DNA of 64,000 bases from contig NZ_PIPQ01000001.1 in assembly GCF_003987015.1 (NCBI RefSeq), forward strand, positions 186,001-250,000. Direction: 5' to 3'. Origin of the DNA: Aliidiomarina taiwanensis. Lineage in GTDB: Bacteria; Pseudomonadota; Gammaproteobacteria; Enterobacterales; Alteromonadaceae. A program made the translations under genes and the position numbers. Of this stretch, positions 16,977 through 26,620 are shown piece after piece. The notes beneath the pieces were generated by a model. That model did no database searches and was not told where the DNA came from. It was given only the letters and a program-made list of their open reading frames with translations. Position 1 is the stretch's first letter. Every line of letters starts with the position of its first letter.

Positions 16977-17713
16977 TCTGCTGTTAAAGGTTCGCTACGT
17001 AAAATAAAGGTGTCGGCAGTAACCTCTAAAATACTGCCTTGCTCGTACCAGTCTCCAAGTACTATACGTGTGCCGCATGCACCCTTAGGCAATGAATGTT
17101 CATGAATATCGGGCTTATGCGTATGCCCATGAATGATGCGGTCGACCTGAAACTCTGCAAATGCATGCTGGACTGCTGCTTCGGTCGTGTCCATTTTTTG
17201 CAGTTGTTCTGGCGTTAAGGGTTGGTTACTTTTACTCCCAGAGCGCAATTTATGCGCTAAGCCACGACGCCAGCTTAACGGTAAACGCTTAGCAATACCT
17301 AGCAAAAAGGGGTTGCGGATAATCTTACGAAACTTTTGGTAACTAACATCTTCGGTGCATAAAGTGTCGCCATGCAGTAATAAGGTGGGTATGCCGTAAA
17401 TGTTGGCAATATAGTGTTCGGGGAGCAAGGTGACACCGGTTTCTGCTGCGAAGCGTTCGCCTATCAAAAAGTCACGGTTTCCTGCAATAAAAAAACATGG
17501 AATGCCGCTTGAGGTGAAGGCTTTAAGTTCATCCATAATGTGGCGATGAAAGACGGTTTGATCATCATCGCCAATCCAATAGTCGAACAAGTCACCTAAT
17601 ATGTAGAGCGCGTCACTTTCACGAGCTTCAGTACGCAAAAAGTGGACAAATAGGCCAGTGATATCGGGCCTGTCTGCACTTAAGTGAAGGTCGGAAATAA
17701 AGCGCGTAATCAT
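16973..17713 (-). CDS. lpxH: LpxH: UDP-2,3-diacylglucosamine diphosphatase
   Basis: A 246-residue calcineurin-like phosphoesterase with all metal motifs: FISDLHL (D8, H10), LGDLFDYWIGDD, AGNRDFL, LLHGDTL and IHGHTHKPD. LpxH splits UDP-2,3-diacylglucosamine into lipid X and UMP in lipid A synthesis at the inner membrane. Its start overlaps the ppiB stop (TAATG), and the pair lies near cysS as in E. coli, so the annotation is secure. It shows that the organism makes canonical lipid A. Confidence 0.95.
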   Translation of the reverse strand: MITRFISDLHLSADRPDITGLFVHFLRTEARESDALYILGDLFDYWIGDDDQTVFHRHIMDELKAFTSSGIPCFFIAGNRDFLIGERFAAETGVTLLPEHYIANIYGIPTLLLHGDTLCTEDVSYQKFRKIIRNPFLLGIAKRLPLSWRRGLAHKLRSGSKSNQPLTPEQLQKMDTTEAAVQHAFAEFQVDRIIHGHTHKPDIHEHSLPKGACGTRIVLGDWYEQGSILEVTADTFILRSEPLTAD

Positions 17714-18216
17714 TACTTTTCTACAGTTGTGCGCTCGATGATAACGTCTTCTACCGGTACATCAGCGTGGTAACCAGAGCGGCCTGTTTTAACGTCACGA
17801 ATAGCGTCAACAACGTCCATACCTTCAACCACTTCACCGAATACACAGTATCCCCAGCCAAAGCTGTTTTCTGCTGTGAAGTCGAGACCTTTCGGCCCGT
17901 TGTCTTCTACGTTAATAAAAAACTGACAGGTTGCTGAATGTGGGTCTTGAGTGCGCGCCATGGCAATGGTGCCGCGAGTGTTTGAAACCTGGTTATTCGC
18001 TTCGTTTTTAATTGGATCTTTGGTTGGCTTTTGCACCATGCCTGGCTCAAAACCACCGCCTTGGATCATAAAGTTGCTAATCACCCGGTGAAAAATAGTG
18101 TTGTCGTAGAAGTTGCTTTCGGCATAGTCAAGGAAGTTAGCAACAGTTTCAGGCGCTTTGTCTGCAAACAATTGAATGCGAATATCACCATGGTTGGTGT
18201 GTAAAGTAACAAACAT
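17713..18216 (-). CDS. ppiB: PpiB: cytoplasmic peptidyl-prolyl cis-trans isomerase
   Basis: A 167-residue single-domain cyclophilin without a signal peptide. It has [16 protein letters not shown] with the catalytic Arg, [12 protein letters not shown], and [12 protein letters not shown], all diagnostic. It speeds proline isomerisation during folding. It is transcribed with lpxH, whose ATG overlaps its stop. GGATTCC precedes the ATG. Confidence 0.94.
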   Translation of the reverse strand: MFVTLHTNHGDIRIQLFADKAPETVANFLDYAESNFYDNTIFHRVISNFMIQGGGFEPGMVQKPTKDPIKNEANNQVSNTRGTIAMARTQDPHSATCQFFINVEDNGPKGLDFTAENSFGWGYCVFGEVVEGMDVVDAIRDVKTGRSGYHADVPVEDVIIERTTVEK

Positions 18217-18300
18217 AATGGAATCCTTTAACGAATAGGTATAAACGGCCTTAAGTTTAACGGAAATTGCCCTTATATGGAAAGGTAGGGTGCAATTCTG

Positions 18301-19053
18301 TTAGGGCTTCAGCTTGGTTAAAACTGGCAGCAGAATCTCTAAGGCTTGGTCCACTGTGTCGACAACGTGGTAAAGGGCCAAGTTATTCTTGTCGATAAGC
18401 CCACACTCTGAAAGAACAGTAAAGTCGAATAAACGGTTCCAGAACTCAGCACCATAAAGAACAATAGGAATGGGTGGCAATTTCTTGGTTTGAATCAGGG
18501 TAAAAGTCTCAAATAATTCATCGAGGGTGCCAAACCCACCGGGGAACACAACAAGTGCCCGCGCACGCTTAAGAAAGTGCATTTTACGCAAGGCGAAGTA
18601 TTGAAATTCAATACTATGCTTAGCGGCAATAAACGGGTTAAGCTGCTGCTCGCGAGGAATTTTAATATTGAGGCCAATGCTACTGTGCCCGGCGTCGTAG
18701 GCTCCACGACTGGCCGCTTCCATAATGCCGGGGCCACCGCCAGTAATTAAGCGAGTGTGCGTCAGTTGTCCCTGTTCAATAAATTGCCCTAATTGAAAAG
18801 CTAGAGCGCGAGCGGCAGCATAGTAGGAGCTCATATGCTGACAAGGGCTAGCTTGGTCAACCGACTCGTCGGGCTCGGGAACGCGTGCGCTACCGAAAAT
18901 AGAGACAGTATGTTGCACTTTTTCGTTGGCAAAGGTTGCTTCAGCCAATTCCCATTCATGGGCGAGGCGCTCTGCGTGGTTTAGGCTTTCTGCGGAAAGG
19001 TTGGCAGTAGGCTCCATGGATTTATATGGGGTAGCGCTATAGTCTTTGCTCAT
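18301..19053 (-). CDS. LOG-family nucleotide 5'-monophosphate phosphoribohydrolase-like protein
   Basis: A 250-residue member of the TIGR00730/LOG family, formerly called lysine decarboxylases. The signatures GGGPGIMEAASRGAYDAG and FPGGFGTLDELFE (the PGGxGTxxE motif) are both present. Known members split nucleotide monophosphates to base and ribose-5-phosphate. The gene is divergent from cysS. A 60-residue N-terminal extension precedes the Rossmann core, as is seen in several proteobacterial members. Physiological substrate unknown. Confidence 0.85.
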   Translation of the reverse strand: MSKDYSATPYKSMEPTANLSAESLNHAERLAHEWELAEATFANEKVQHTVSIFGSARVPEPDESVDQASPCQHMSSYYAAARALAFQLGQFIEQGQLTHTRLITGGGPGIMEAASRGAYDAGHSSIGLNIKIPREQQLNPFIAAKHSIEFQYFALRKMHFLKRARALVVFPGGFGTLDELFETFTLIQTKKLPPIPIVLYGAEFWNRLFDFTVLSECGLIDKNNLALYHVVDTVDQALEILLPVLTKLKP

Positions 19054-19147
19054 GAAAGTTCCTCGAATACTACAAAAATGGTAAACTCTATTTTTACGTT
19101 TATATTAACCGCAAACTAGTAGATAGTCGCCGGAGACGAATTGTAGC

Positions 19148-20542
19148 ATGCTTCAAATTTATAACTCACTGACACATAAAAAAGAAGAATTTAAACCCCT
19201 AACACCTGGCAAGGTGAGCTTATATGTTTGCGGCGTCACAATTTACGACTACTGCCATATTGGCCATGCGCGAACTTATGTAGCCTTTGATGTGGTGGTA
19301 CGTTACCTGCGCTATCGTGGGTACGACGTGACCTTTGTCCGAAACATTACCGATGTGGACGACAAAATTATTAAACGGGCAGCAGAAACGAATGCAGACA
19401 TAAATGCTATAACGGAAGAGTTTTTGCAGTTTATGCATGAAGACTTCGACGCGCTCAGCCTGACAAGGCCAGACATTGAACCGCGTGTAACCACCCATAT
19501 GCCTGAGATAATAGAAATTATTGAAACCCTATTGGCAAAAAAGCACGCCTATATTGCTGGCTCTGGCGATGTGTTATTTGATGTCAGCAGCTTTCCAGAG
19601 TATGGCAAGCTTAGCGGCCAAGCACTAGACCAACTGCAAGCAGGGGCGCGGGTTGCTGTTGCTGAAGGGAAAGAAGACCCCCTTGATTTTGTTCTGTGGA
19701 AGCGGGCCAAGGAAGGGGAGCCAAGTTGGAGTTCGCCTTGGGGAGAGGGCCGGCCTGGTTGGCATATTGAGTGCTCTGCTATGAGTGGCAAGCACTTGGG
19801 TGAACACTTTGATATTCATGGTGGTGGCTCGGACTTACAGTTCCCACACCACGAAAATGAAATTGCTCAGTCGAGCTGTGCCCATGACACGCCCTATGTG
19901 AACTACTGGATGCACACGGGCATGGTCCAAGTGAATGAAGAGAAAATGTCGAAGTCGCTAGGTAACTTCTTTACGATTCGTGAAGTATTGAGCCAGTACG
20001 ATGCGGAAACGGTTCGCTTCTTCTTACTGAGTGGCCACTACCGGAGTCAGCTCAATTACTCAGAAAGTCACTTAGAACAAGCACGTGCAAGCTTAGAGCG
20101 ACTTTATACTGCTATTCGTGGCATAGAGCCGGTAACAGCATCCGATGAAATAATGCAGGTCTATCAGACCCGTTTTGTAGCTGCACTGGATGATGACTTT
20201 AATGTGCCAGAAGCTATGTCGGTGATGTTTGATTTAGCTCGTGAAATAAATCGACTACGCACTTTAGAAACGGCTGAAGCCAAAACCAAAACACAGGAGC
20301 TTGCATTTATCATGCAAGAATTTGGTGCGGTTCTTGGTATTTTGCAGCAACAACCCGAGCAGTTTTTACAAGGCCAGGGTGATCAAGATGAGATTGAAAA
20401 AATAGAAGCGCTGATAAAAGCGCGGAATGATGCACGTGCCGCAAAAGATTGGGCTGGCGCAGACCAGGCCCGCGACACCTTGCAGGCTATGGGAATAGTA
20501 TTGGAAGACTCTGCAGGTGAAACACGCTGGCGCCGACAGTAA
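19148..20542 (+). CDS. cysS: CysS: cysteinyl-tRNA synthetase
   Basis: A 464-residue class I synthetase of normal length. It has the zinc and HIGH regions [19 protein letters not shown], then [29 protein letters not shown], and the KMSKS loop in [11 protein letters not shown]. It charges tRNA-Cys in the cytoplasm. It is divergent from the LOG-family gene, near ppiB as in many gammaproteobacteria. Confidence 0.97.
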   Translation: MLQIYNSLTHKKEEFKPLTPGKVSLYVCGVTIYDYCHIGHARTYVAFDVVVRYLRYRGYDVTFVRNITDVDDKIIKRAAETNADINAITEEFLQFMHEDFDALSLTRPDIEPRVTTHMPEIIEIIETLLAKKHAYIAGSGDVLFDVSSFPEYGKLSGQALDQLQAGARVAVAEGKEDPLDFVLWKRAKEGEPSWSSPWGEGRPGWHIECSAMSGKHLGEHFDIHGGGSDLQFPHHENEIAQSSCAHDTPYVNYWMHTGMVQVNEEKMSKSLGNFFTIREVLSQYDAETVRFFLLSGHYRSQLNYSESHLEQARASLERLYTAIRGIEPVTASDEIMQVYQTRFVAALDDDFNVPEAMSVMFDLAREINRLRTLETAEAKTKTQELAFIMQEFGAVLGILQQQPEQFLQGQGDQDEIEKIEALIKARNDARAAKDWAGADQARDTLQAMGIVLEDSAGETRWRRQ

Positions 20543-20580
20543 GCGCGGCTAATGCAGCGGCAATAAAAATAAGGTTGTGA

Positions 20581-22128
20581 ATGATGACAGTAGAACATAC
20601 GGAATTTTTAACGCCCCAAGCGGTTACTTGGGAAAACTTGGATACAGGAAGCTGGGACGCACTCGTGGTAGTTGGCCCTGAGTTCAGTGAACTACCAGAA
20701 GACTTTCAGGCAGCGATTGCTGCAGCGAAAGCGACCGATGCGTCGGTTGGTGAGCAAGTAAGTGTAGTGGCCTGCGACAAAGCTCCCGGCGGGCGTTTGA
20801 TTCTAGCGCCTACAGGACCTCTTGATCGTGACTACGATGATGTGCGCCGCTTTTACGACGCGGCCCGTGACGCAGTCACCCGTATTGCGCAAACAGGTGC
20901 GAAACAGCCCGTGTTAATGGCAACACAAGTACCCGCAGGTGAAGCTTGGAGCAATGCATTAGGGCTTAGCTTTTTAGGTTTTCAGCAGGGCCGCTATGAG
21001 CCACTTGAAGCCCGTGAACACTTTGGTAAAGACGTGGAATCGTTCACGGCGATTGGGGTGCTTGGGGACACAGAATTAAGTTGGTTAGACGCAGTCGAAC
21101 AAGGCCGCCGCGTGGCGCGCGATATTTGCGGAACAGAGCCAGAGCGCATGTCCCCGATGAAAGCTGCTGAATATTGTAAGCAAGCGTTTGCCGGAACAGA
21201 CGTAAAAGTCACTGTGTTTAATGACAGGCTTGAACTTCAACACGAATACCCACTATTAAGTGCAGTAGCTCGTGCTTCTTTTGCTGTCGAGCAGCAGCGT
21301 CCATGCGTTGTCCGCCTAGAATATGATGGTGAAGGACCTATTACAGACAGCTTGTTTCTCGTAGGGAAAGGCATTACCTATGACACAGGGGGTGCGGACT
21401 TAAAAACGGGCGGTCACATGGCCGGCATGAGCCGAGATAAAGGTGGAGCCGCTGGCGTTGCTGGTTTTATTAAAGCGGTCGCAGGTGTTCGCCCTAAAGG
21501 GCTGCGCGTGGTTGCAGAATTAGCCTTTGTACGAAACAACATTGGCAGCTTGGCCTTTGTGGCCGATGAAATTATTACCGGTCGGTCGGGTGTGCGTGTA
21601 CGTATTGGTAACACGGATGCAGAAGGCCGACTAGTCTTGGCGGACTCGCTAGCAAAACTCAAAGATGAAGCTGTTACTGCTACGAACCCTTCGCTGTATA
21701 CAGTGGCGACTCTGACCGGTCACGCTGCACTTGCTAAAGGCCCTTACTCGGCCTTGGTGCCAAATGGCCCTGCTCTGAAAACAGGAATTGCTCAGCGAAT
21801 TATTGATGCAGGAGAAGCTTGGGGTGATGCGGCGGAAATATCCATCAGTCGCCGCGAAGACTTCGACTTTGTTCGCGGCCGCACCAAAGCCGACGATGTC
21901 TTGTCATCGAACAATGGGCCCTCAGCGACGACTGCGCGTGGTCACCAGTTCCCTATGGCGTTTCTTGTGTTGGTCAGTGGGCTTGATCAGCATGGTCAGT
22001 CGGCAGAAAAGCCATTGCCTTATACACACATTGATATTGCCGGAAGTGGTGTGGAAGGTGGTGACTGGCAGCATGGTAAGCCGTCTGCTGCTCCTGTTCT
22101 TGCATTGGCAGGAGGTTTCTTGCGTTAA
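20581..22128 (+). CDS. M17 leucyl aminopeptidase family protein
   Basis: A 515-residue M17 metallopeptidase. The metal site is formed by GKGITYDTGGADLKTGG, MSRDKGGAAG and the family signature NTDAEGRLVLADSL, with the catalytic Lys and Arg in these motifs. These enzymes remove N-terminal residues from peptides using two metal ions and are usually hexamers. It is not the classical PepA sequence: the family's YDMGGAA site is SRDKGGAA here. It follows cysS by 38 bases and ends at a strong terminator. Confidence 0.87.
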   Translation: MMTVEHTEFLTPQAVTWENLDTGSWDALVVVGPEFSELPEDFQAAIAAAKATDASVGEQVSVVACDKAPGGRLILAPTGPLDRDYDDVRRFYDAARDAVTRIAQTGAKQPVLMATQVPAGEAWSNALGLSFLGFQQGRYEPLEAREHFGKDVESFTAIGVLGDTELSWLDAVEQGRRVARDICGTEPERMSPMKAAEYCKQAFAGTDVKVTVFNDRLELQHEYPLLSAVARASFAVEQQRPCVVRLEYDGEGPITDSLFLVGKGITYDTGGADLKTGGHMAGMSRDKGGAAGVAGFIKAVAGVRPKGLRVVAELAFVRNNIGSLAFVADEIITGRSGVRVRIGNTDAEGRLVLADSLAKLKDEAVTATNPSLYTVATLTGHAALAKGPYSALVPNGPALKTGIAQRIIDAGEAWGDAAEISISRREDFDFVRGRTKADDVLSSNNGPSATTARGHQFPMAFLVLVSGLDQHGQSAEKPLPYTHIDIAGSGVEGGDWQHGKPSAAPVLALAGGFLR

Positions 22129-22141
22129 TGCCAAAGCATAT

Positions 22142-22176
22142 AAAAAAAGGCTGTCATTTTTATGACAGCCTTTTTT
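22142..22176. terminator. Bidirectional intrinsic terminator
   Basis: GGCTGTCAT (22149-22157) pairs perfectly with ATGACAGCC (22162-22170) over a TTTT loop, flanked by an A-run on the left and TTTTTT on the right. It ends both the M17 peptidase transcript and the convergent thioesterase transcript. Confidence 0.92.
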
Positions 22177-22193
22177 ATGGGGTAACTCAATGT

Positions 22194-22580
22194 TTAAAGC
22201 TTAAGCTCAAGCAGTTCCTCTTTCGTTTTCCCATGCGCAACCGGTTTACGTGTTTCACTGTCAATGTGCACGAACACAATGTCATCGGCAACACAGATTG
22301 TTTGCTTGGTTATTTTGTTGCGGACCATGCAAGTCACAGACACCGAGGTGCGGCCCACGTTTTTAATATCCAGGCCGAACTCGACCACATCGCCCTGATA
22401 AGCAGAAGACTCAAATGAAATGGCTCCAATATGCTTAGTCACTAGGCTACGTTCATCGAGCTGACAGGAAGCAAAAATATAAGCTTCTTCGTCAATCCAC
22501 TCTAATATACGACCCCCAAATAATGAGCCCGCAAAGTTGAGGTCATTCGGCATCACTAACCGGCGTGATAAAAAGCGCAT
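22194..22580 (-). CDS. Hot-dog fold acyl-CoA thioesterase
   Basis: A 128-residue single hot-dog domain protein. MPNDLNFAGSLFGGRILEWIDEEAY (split MPNDLNFAG and GGRILEWIDE) is the typical acyl-CoA thioesterase (YciA/BACH-like) start, in which Asn/Asp and Glu act on the thioester. SFESSAYQGDVVEF and GRTSVSV also fit. It follows the TonB-dependent receptor gene by 39 bases on the same strand, so the two may be co-transcribed, without an obvious functional link. Substrate chain length unknown. Confidence 0.82.
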   Translation of the reverse strand: MRFLSRRLVMPNDLNFAGSLFGGRILEWIDEEAYIFASCQLDERSLVTKHIGAISFESSAYQGDVVEFGLDIKNVGRTSVSVTCMVRNKITKQTICVADDIVFVHIDSETRKPVAHGKTKEELLELKL

Positions 22581-22619
22581 AAATACTCCTTAAGTAGTTC
22601 GCTGCTATTATAGCTGAGC

Positions 22620-24767
22620 TTAAAACTGTGTGCGAACACCAATACCAAATGAGCGGCCTGGTAATGGTGCATGGGCTTTAATAAATGAGTTATGCGCAAA
22701 ACCAAGCTGGTTCGTTAGGTTTTCAGCCTTAAAATAAAGAGCGACATCCTGATTGCCAGAGAGGCTCGGATAATAGTTTACATGTAAGTCGAGGGTACCA
22801 AACCCTGCGGTTTCTTCCTCATTTAAAGCCACCTTGTCTTGCTTGAAATGATAGGTGTAGGTTGCTTTAACGTCCCAGCTCGCATTCATATAGTTAATAT
22901 GCATGCCTGCGCGCTGTGCAGGAATTCGCGGAATATTTTTACCATCTGCAGTAGCAGCCGTAAATTTAGCGCGGGTGTAGTCGCTAAAGGCACCTACATG
23001 CCAGTCACTATTGAACTCGTAATGACCAGATACCTCATAGCCAATGAGCTCTGCGTCTTGTTGGCGATAAGCGTAGATTGGCAGGGTGGTATCTCCGTGG
23101 TCGTGACCTGCGTGGTCAGCTGGCTCGCTGTGGTCATGCTCTAGCATGTCACTGTTAATGCCAATGTTTTCTTGATAAATGAAGTGCCCAATGCGATTAT
23201 AAAAAACACTCGCATCGAGATGAAACTTAGCACCGTCGTAATGGACACCTAAATCGATGTTTTTAGCTTGTTCTTTACTTAAACCAGCTTGTGTTGCTTC
23301 AAGATGGTAAGTTTCTGTCGCTGCGTCCGGGTCTAAATGCAAGGCATAGACACCCCCTAGCTCATAGGTGCGGGTTGCAAAGTGGGCGCCGTTAGAAAAG
23401 AGCTCATAGGCCTGGGGAGCGCGCTCACTGTAGCTTAAGTTTAACGTGTAATTAAGATCGGGTGTGGCTTTATAGTTCATACCAAAGCTACCACTGAAGG
23501 GCGTGTAACGGATGGTGTCAAAACTATCGGTTTTTATGCGTACTTCTTCAATACGTACGCCGCCTTCATAGGTTAGCTTGTCGAAGGTGCGCTCCACAAG
23601 CCAAAACAGGCCGGCTAAGTCTGTTTCTGAGGAAGGAGTAAATGCCTCCAGACCGTCAGCCACATACTTTTGGTTTTGTACTTGCACACCAACGGCACCG
23701 TCCCAAGCGAAAAGAGGGTTGTGTGCAGCCGTTAGGCGTAGCTCGGTTTGCTCTAACCCGAAAGAAGTCTCTACGTGCTCGCCTTCAATTTCATCGTGCG
23801 TCATTTCAGTGTAGCCCAGGTTAATATCAAGGCGCTTAAAGCCCGTTATAGGGTCCATAAAAGAGCCTAATACTTGAAACCTGTCTTGGACAAAACTGGC
23901 ATAAATATCATCATGGGCTTCATGTTCGTCGTGACCTGCATGCTCGTCATCACCATGGCTATGCCCCGGCAAGCCATAGTCGCGCTCCATACGTCCGTAG
24001 GAAAATCCGATAAAACCAGAGTCTACAAAGTAGCTGGCGCCTAGGTTAAAGCCCACATCATCTGTGAAGGAGTTGTCGATTTTAGTGCTAAGTTCACCTT
24101 CGTCGTTTAAAAAGCGAGGGATGTCGTAGTCGTCTCCTTTGCGCACAAAGGCGTCAAGGTGTAGCGCAATGTCGCCAGTCCCGGCATCTACACCAGCGCT
24201 TACGTTGCGCTCGTTGGCGCCACTGCTATATCCCGCGCCATAGTAACCACTTACACCCTGCACTGAATAGCGCGGCACGCGATTGTCGACAACGTTCACG
24301 ACTCCGCCGCTGGCGCCACTCCCGAACAGCAAGGTGGAAGGGCCACGAAATACTTCAATTTGTTGCGCTGTGGTACTTTCGGTTGATACCGCATGGTCGG
24401 GGCCACCACGAGAAATGTCCGCTGCATCGAGTCCGTTTTGCACAATTTTAACGCGCGGACCGTCTAAGCCGCGAATAACAGGGCTACTAGAAGTAGGGCC
24501 AAAGTAGCTGGACTGAACGCCAGGAATGCCACGTAACGTTTCGCCCAAGGTAGCAGCCTGTGCTGCACGTAGTTCGTCGTCACTTAATACATGAATTGGT
24601 TGTGAGCTATTAATTGCAGACTTCTCAAGCGGTGAGGCGGTAACAATAATGCGCTCGTATTTATGATCATGTTCGTGAGGCTCTTCATTTTCAGCTTCAT
24701 GTGCATGAATTGAAAGAGGGAAAATAACGGCTGCGACAGCAAGAGCAACGCGGGTCTTCTGCAACAT
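22620..24767 (-). CDS. ZnuD-like TonB-dependent zinc receptor
   Basis: A 715-residue outer-membrane receptor with a 22-residue signal peptide ending in IHA and an N-terminal His-rich stretch (HEHDHKYE). The plug has IIVTASPLEKS and the barrel ends in Phe (TQF). Two further His-rich extracellular loops occur near residues 268-290 (EHAGHDEHEAHDD) and 540-558 (EHDHSEPADHAGHDHGD). Such loops and this plug are typical of ZnuD-type zinc receptors. A near-perfect Zur operator 36 bases upstream of the ATG indicates repression by zinc. AAGGACA precedes the ATG. Copper or another metal is possible but less likely given the operator. Confidence 0.87.
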   Translation of the reverse strand: MLQKTRVALAVAAVIFPLSIHAHEAENEEPHEHDHKYERIIVTASPLEKSAINSSQPIHVLSDDELRAAQAATLGETLRGIPGVQSSYFGPTSSSPVIRGLDGPRVKIVQNGLDAADISRGGPDHAVSTESTTAQQIEVFRGPSTLLFGSGASGGVVNVVDNRVPRYSVQGVSGYYGAGYSSGANERNVSAGVDAGTGDIALHLDAFVRKGDDYDIPRFLNDEGELSTKIDNSFTDDVGFNLGASYFVDSGFIGFSYGRMERDYGLPGHSHGDDEHAGHDEHEAHDDIYASFVQDRFQVLGSFMDPITGFKRLDINLGYTEMTHDEIEGEHVETSFGLEQTELRLTAAHNPLFAWDGAVGVQVQNQKYVADGLEAFTPSSETDLAGLFWLVERTFDKLTYEGGVRIEEVRIKTDSFDTIRYTPFSGSFGMNYKATPDLNYTLNLSYSERAPQAYELFSNGAHFATRTYELGGVYALHLDPDAATETYHLEATQAGLSKEQAKNIDLGVHYDGAKFHLDASVFYNRIGHFIYQENIGINSDMLEHDHSEPADHAGHDHGDTTLPIYAYRQQDAELIGYEVSGHYEFNSDWHVGAFSDYTRAKFTAATADGKNIPRIPAQRAGMHINYMNASWDVKATYTYHFKQDKVALNEEETAGFGTLDLHVNYYPSLSGNQDVALYFKAENLTNQLGFAHNSFIKAHAPLPGRSFGIGVRTQF

Positions 24768-24802
24768 TTAAAGTGTCCTTCTGTTAGCAATCAAACGAAT
24801 GT

Positions 24803-24825
24803 GTAATGTTATACTATAACAATAC
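24803..24825. promoter_or_regulatory. Zur operator (zinc uptake regulator box)
   Basis: The 23-base element is centred on C24814 with perfect 7-base arms TGTTATA and TATAACA. It closely follows the gammaproteobacterial Zur consensus (GAAATGTTATA-n-TATAACATTTC) as I recall it. It lies between the divergent receptor and M28 peptidase genes, 36 bases from the former's start, where bound Zur would block RNA polymerase. Confidence 0.82.
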
Positions 24826-24919
24826 CTCAGTGCAGAGATTGCTTCAACCCTTTTGGTGGTACGCAAACGCAGAAAAGAGTAGACTAACCGCACATTTAAT
24901 TAATTATTTGAAGTTGCTT

Positions 24920-26620
24920 ATGTACCGTAAAGGATTGTTCTGTACCCTATTTATGCTTGGCGCTGTGGCCTGTACACCCTCGGAAGAGGTGCAACAAAAA
25001 ATACAGCCAATTGCAACTGAGCACGCACTTGAAGCACACCTTGAGTTTTTGGCGCACGACCTGCTTGAAGGGCGGGACACAGGCGCTCGGGGCCACGATA
25101 TTGCTTCTGCTTATATTGTGAGTCAGTTTAAACAGCTCGGTTTAGAGCCTGCAGGCGATGACGGCTATTATCAAAATATAACCTTCCGTGTCGCTCACTT
25201 AGTGGAGGGTAGTGCGCAGCTGACCTTGCATGACGGCAACCGCGATATACCGCTCACATTCTTGCAAGACTTCACCACGAGCCCAAGCACCTTGGCCCAG
25301 CAACTTGAAGTGCGAGCACCCTTGGTATTTGTTGGCTATGGCCTTGTCTCTGAGCGCTTTGGCTTTGATGACTATGCAAACCATGACGTAACGGACAGCA
25401 TTGTTGTTACTATTTCCGGGTTGCCAGAAGGCTTGCCTAGCGAAGAGGCAGCCCACTTGGGGCGTATCAAAACAGAACTAGCTATAGAGCGGGGCGCTAT
25501 CGGCGTTATCACAATCCACACTCCCGAGCGAGAAGCAGTGCGTCCTTTTGACACCATACGAAAGTATGCGAAAAGTGCACGTCGCATGACCTGGTTATCT
25601 CCAGAAGGACGACCAAACTCAACACATCAAAAACTGCTTGGAAGTGCTTACTTACACTACGAGGCTGCCGAACAGTTATTTGAGCATGTTGGTTTTAGTT
25701 TAGACGACGTTTGGCAACAGATAGCGGATAACAAAATGCCACCAAGTGCTGAACTCGGCTTGTCGGCTACACTGAGCAAAGCTTCAGTCTTTGAAGAAGT
25801 TCAAAGCGCTAACGTGATAGCGAAACTGCCAGGCACGAACCCGGTGTTGCGTGACGAGGTGGTGTTGTACACAGCGCACTCAGACCATTTGGGTTTGGTG
25901 AATAATAGTGGAAATCCAGCCAAAGTGTACAACGGCGCGTTGGATAATGCTGCTGGTGTTGCGGTTATGCTAGAAACAGCGCGCATGTTTGTGGACGCAG
26001 CGAAGCAAGGAGACACACTCGACCGTACGGTCATGTTTGCAGCTGTGACGGCGGAAGAGCGCGGCTTACTCGGTGCGGACTACTTTGCTCACTTCCCGAC
26101 GACCCCTATTGAAAACATTGTGGCAAATGTGAATTTAGACATGCCAGTGCTTCTGTATAACTTTGCAGATGTTGTCGCCTTTGGTGCTGAGCACTCGAGC
26201 TTGGGTGATGTGGTGGCAACAGCGGCTGAGCAGTATGGCATTTCTAGAAGCCCAGACCCAATGCCAGAGCAAGCTATTTTTACGCGATCAGACCACTATG
26301 CTTTAGTAAAAAAAGGAATTCCGGCTGTATTTTTGATGACGGGTTTCCAGTCGCAACATGACGATGAAGATGGTGGCCAAGTATGGGCCGACTTCTTTGC
26401 CGAGCACTACCATCAGCATTCAGATGAAATTAGCACACTGTCGGAGCAGTATGGTGGCATTCGTTACGACGCCGGAGTGGTATTTAGTCAAATTAACTAC
26501 GAGATAGGCTACCTGATTGGCACCGCACAGAAACGACCAGAATGGCTACCAGAAAGCTACTTTGGGCAAGTCTTTGGTGGTCATCGTGCAACACCCATGG
26601 AGCAGGAGTCACATGAATGA
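24920..26620 (+). CDS. M28-family zinc aminopeptidase lipoprotein
   Basis: I choose ATG 24920 because it begins a lipoprotein signal peptide MYRKGLFCTLFMLGAVAC with lipid-modified C18; an ATG at 24806 lies inside the Zur operator and is not credible. The 566-residue product has an inserted protease-associated region and the M28 metal site: YTAHSDHLG, GALDNAAGVAV, AVTAEERGLLG and NLDMPV, with a final YHQHSDEIS. It would cleave peptides in the periplasm using two zinc ions. It shares its upstream region with the Zur-controlled receptor gene and overlaps the HIT gene by 4 bases. Confidence 0.87.
   Translation: MYRKGLFCTLFMLGAVACTPSEEVQQKIQPIATEHALEAHLEFLAHDLLEGRDTGARGHDIASAYIVSQFKQLGLEPAGDDGYYQNITFRVAHLVEGSAQLTLHDGNRDIPLTFLQDFTTSPSTLAQQLEVRAPLVFVGYGLVSERFGFDDYANHDVTDSIVVTISGLPEGLPSEEAAHLGRIKTELAIERGAIGVITIHTPEREAVRPFDTIRKYAKSARRMTWLSPEGRPNSTHQKLLGSAYLHYEAAEQLFEHVGFSLDDVWQQIADNKMPPSAELGLSATLSKASVFEEVQSANVIAKLPGTNPVLRDEVVLYTAHSDHLGLVNNSGNPAKVYNGALDNAAGVAVMLETARMFVDAAKQGDTLDRTVMFAAVTAEERGLLGADYFAHFPTTPIENIVANVNLDMPVLLYNFADVVAFGAEHSSLGDVVATAAEQYGISRSPDPMPEQAIFTRSDHYALVKKGIPAVFLMTGFQSQHDDEDGGQVWADFFAEHYHQHSDEISTLSEQYGGIRYDAGVVFSQINYEIGYLIGTAQKRPEWLPESYFGQVFGGHRATPMEQESHE

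Noticed and set aside
24806-24919. N-terminal extension of the M28 peptidase from ATG 24806
   Set aside because: That ATG lies inside the Zur operator, and the extension would bury the lipoprotein signal that starts at 24920.
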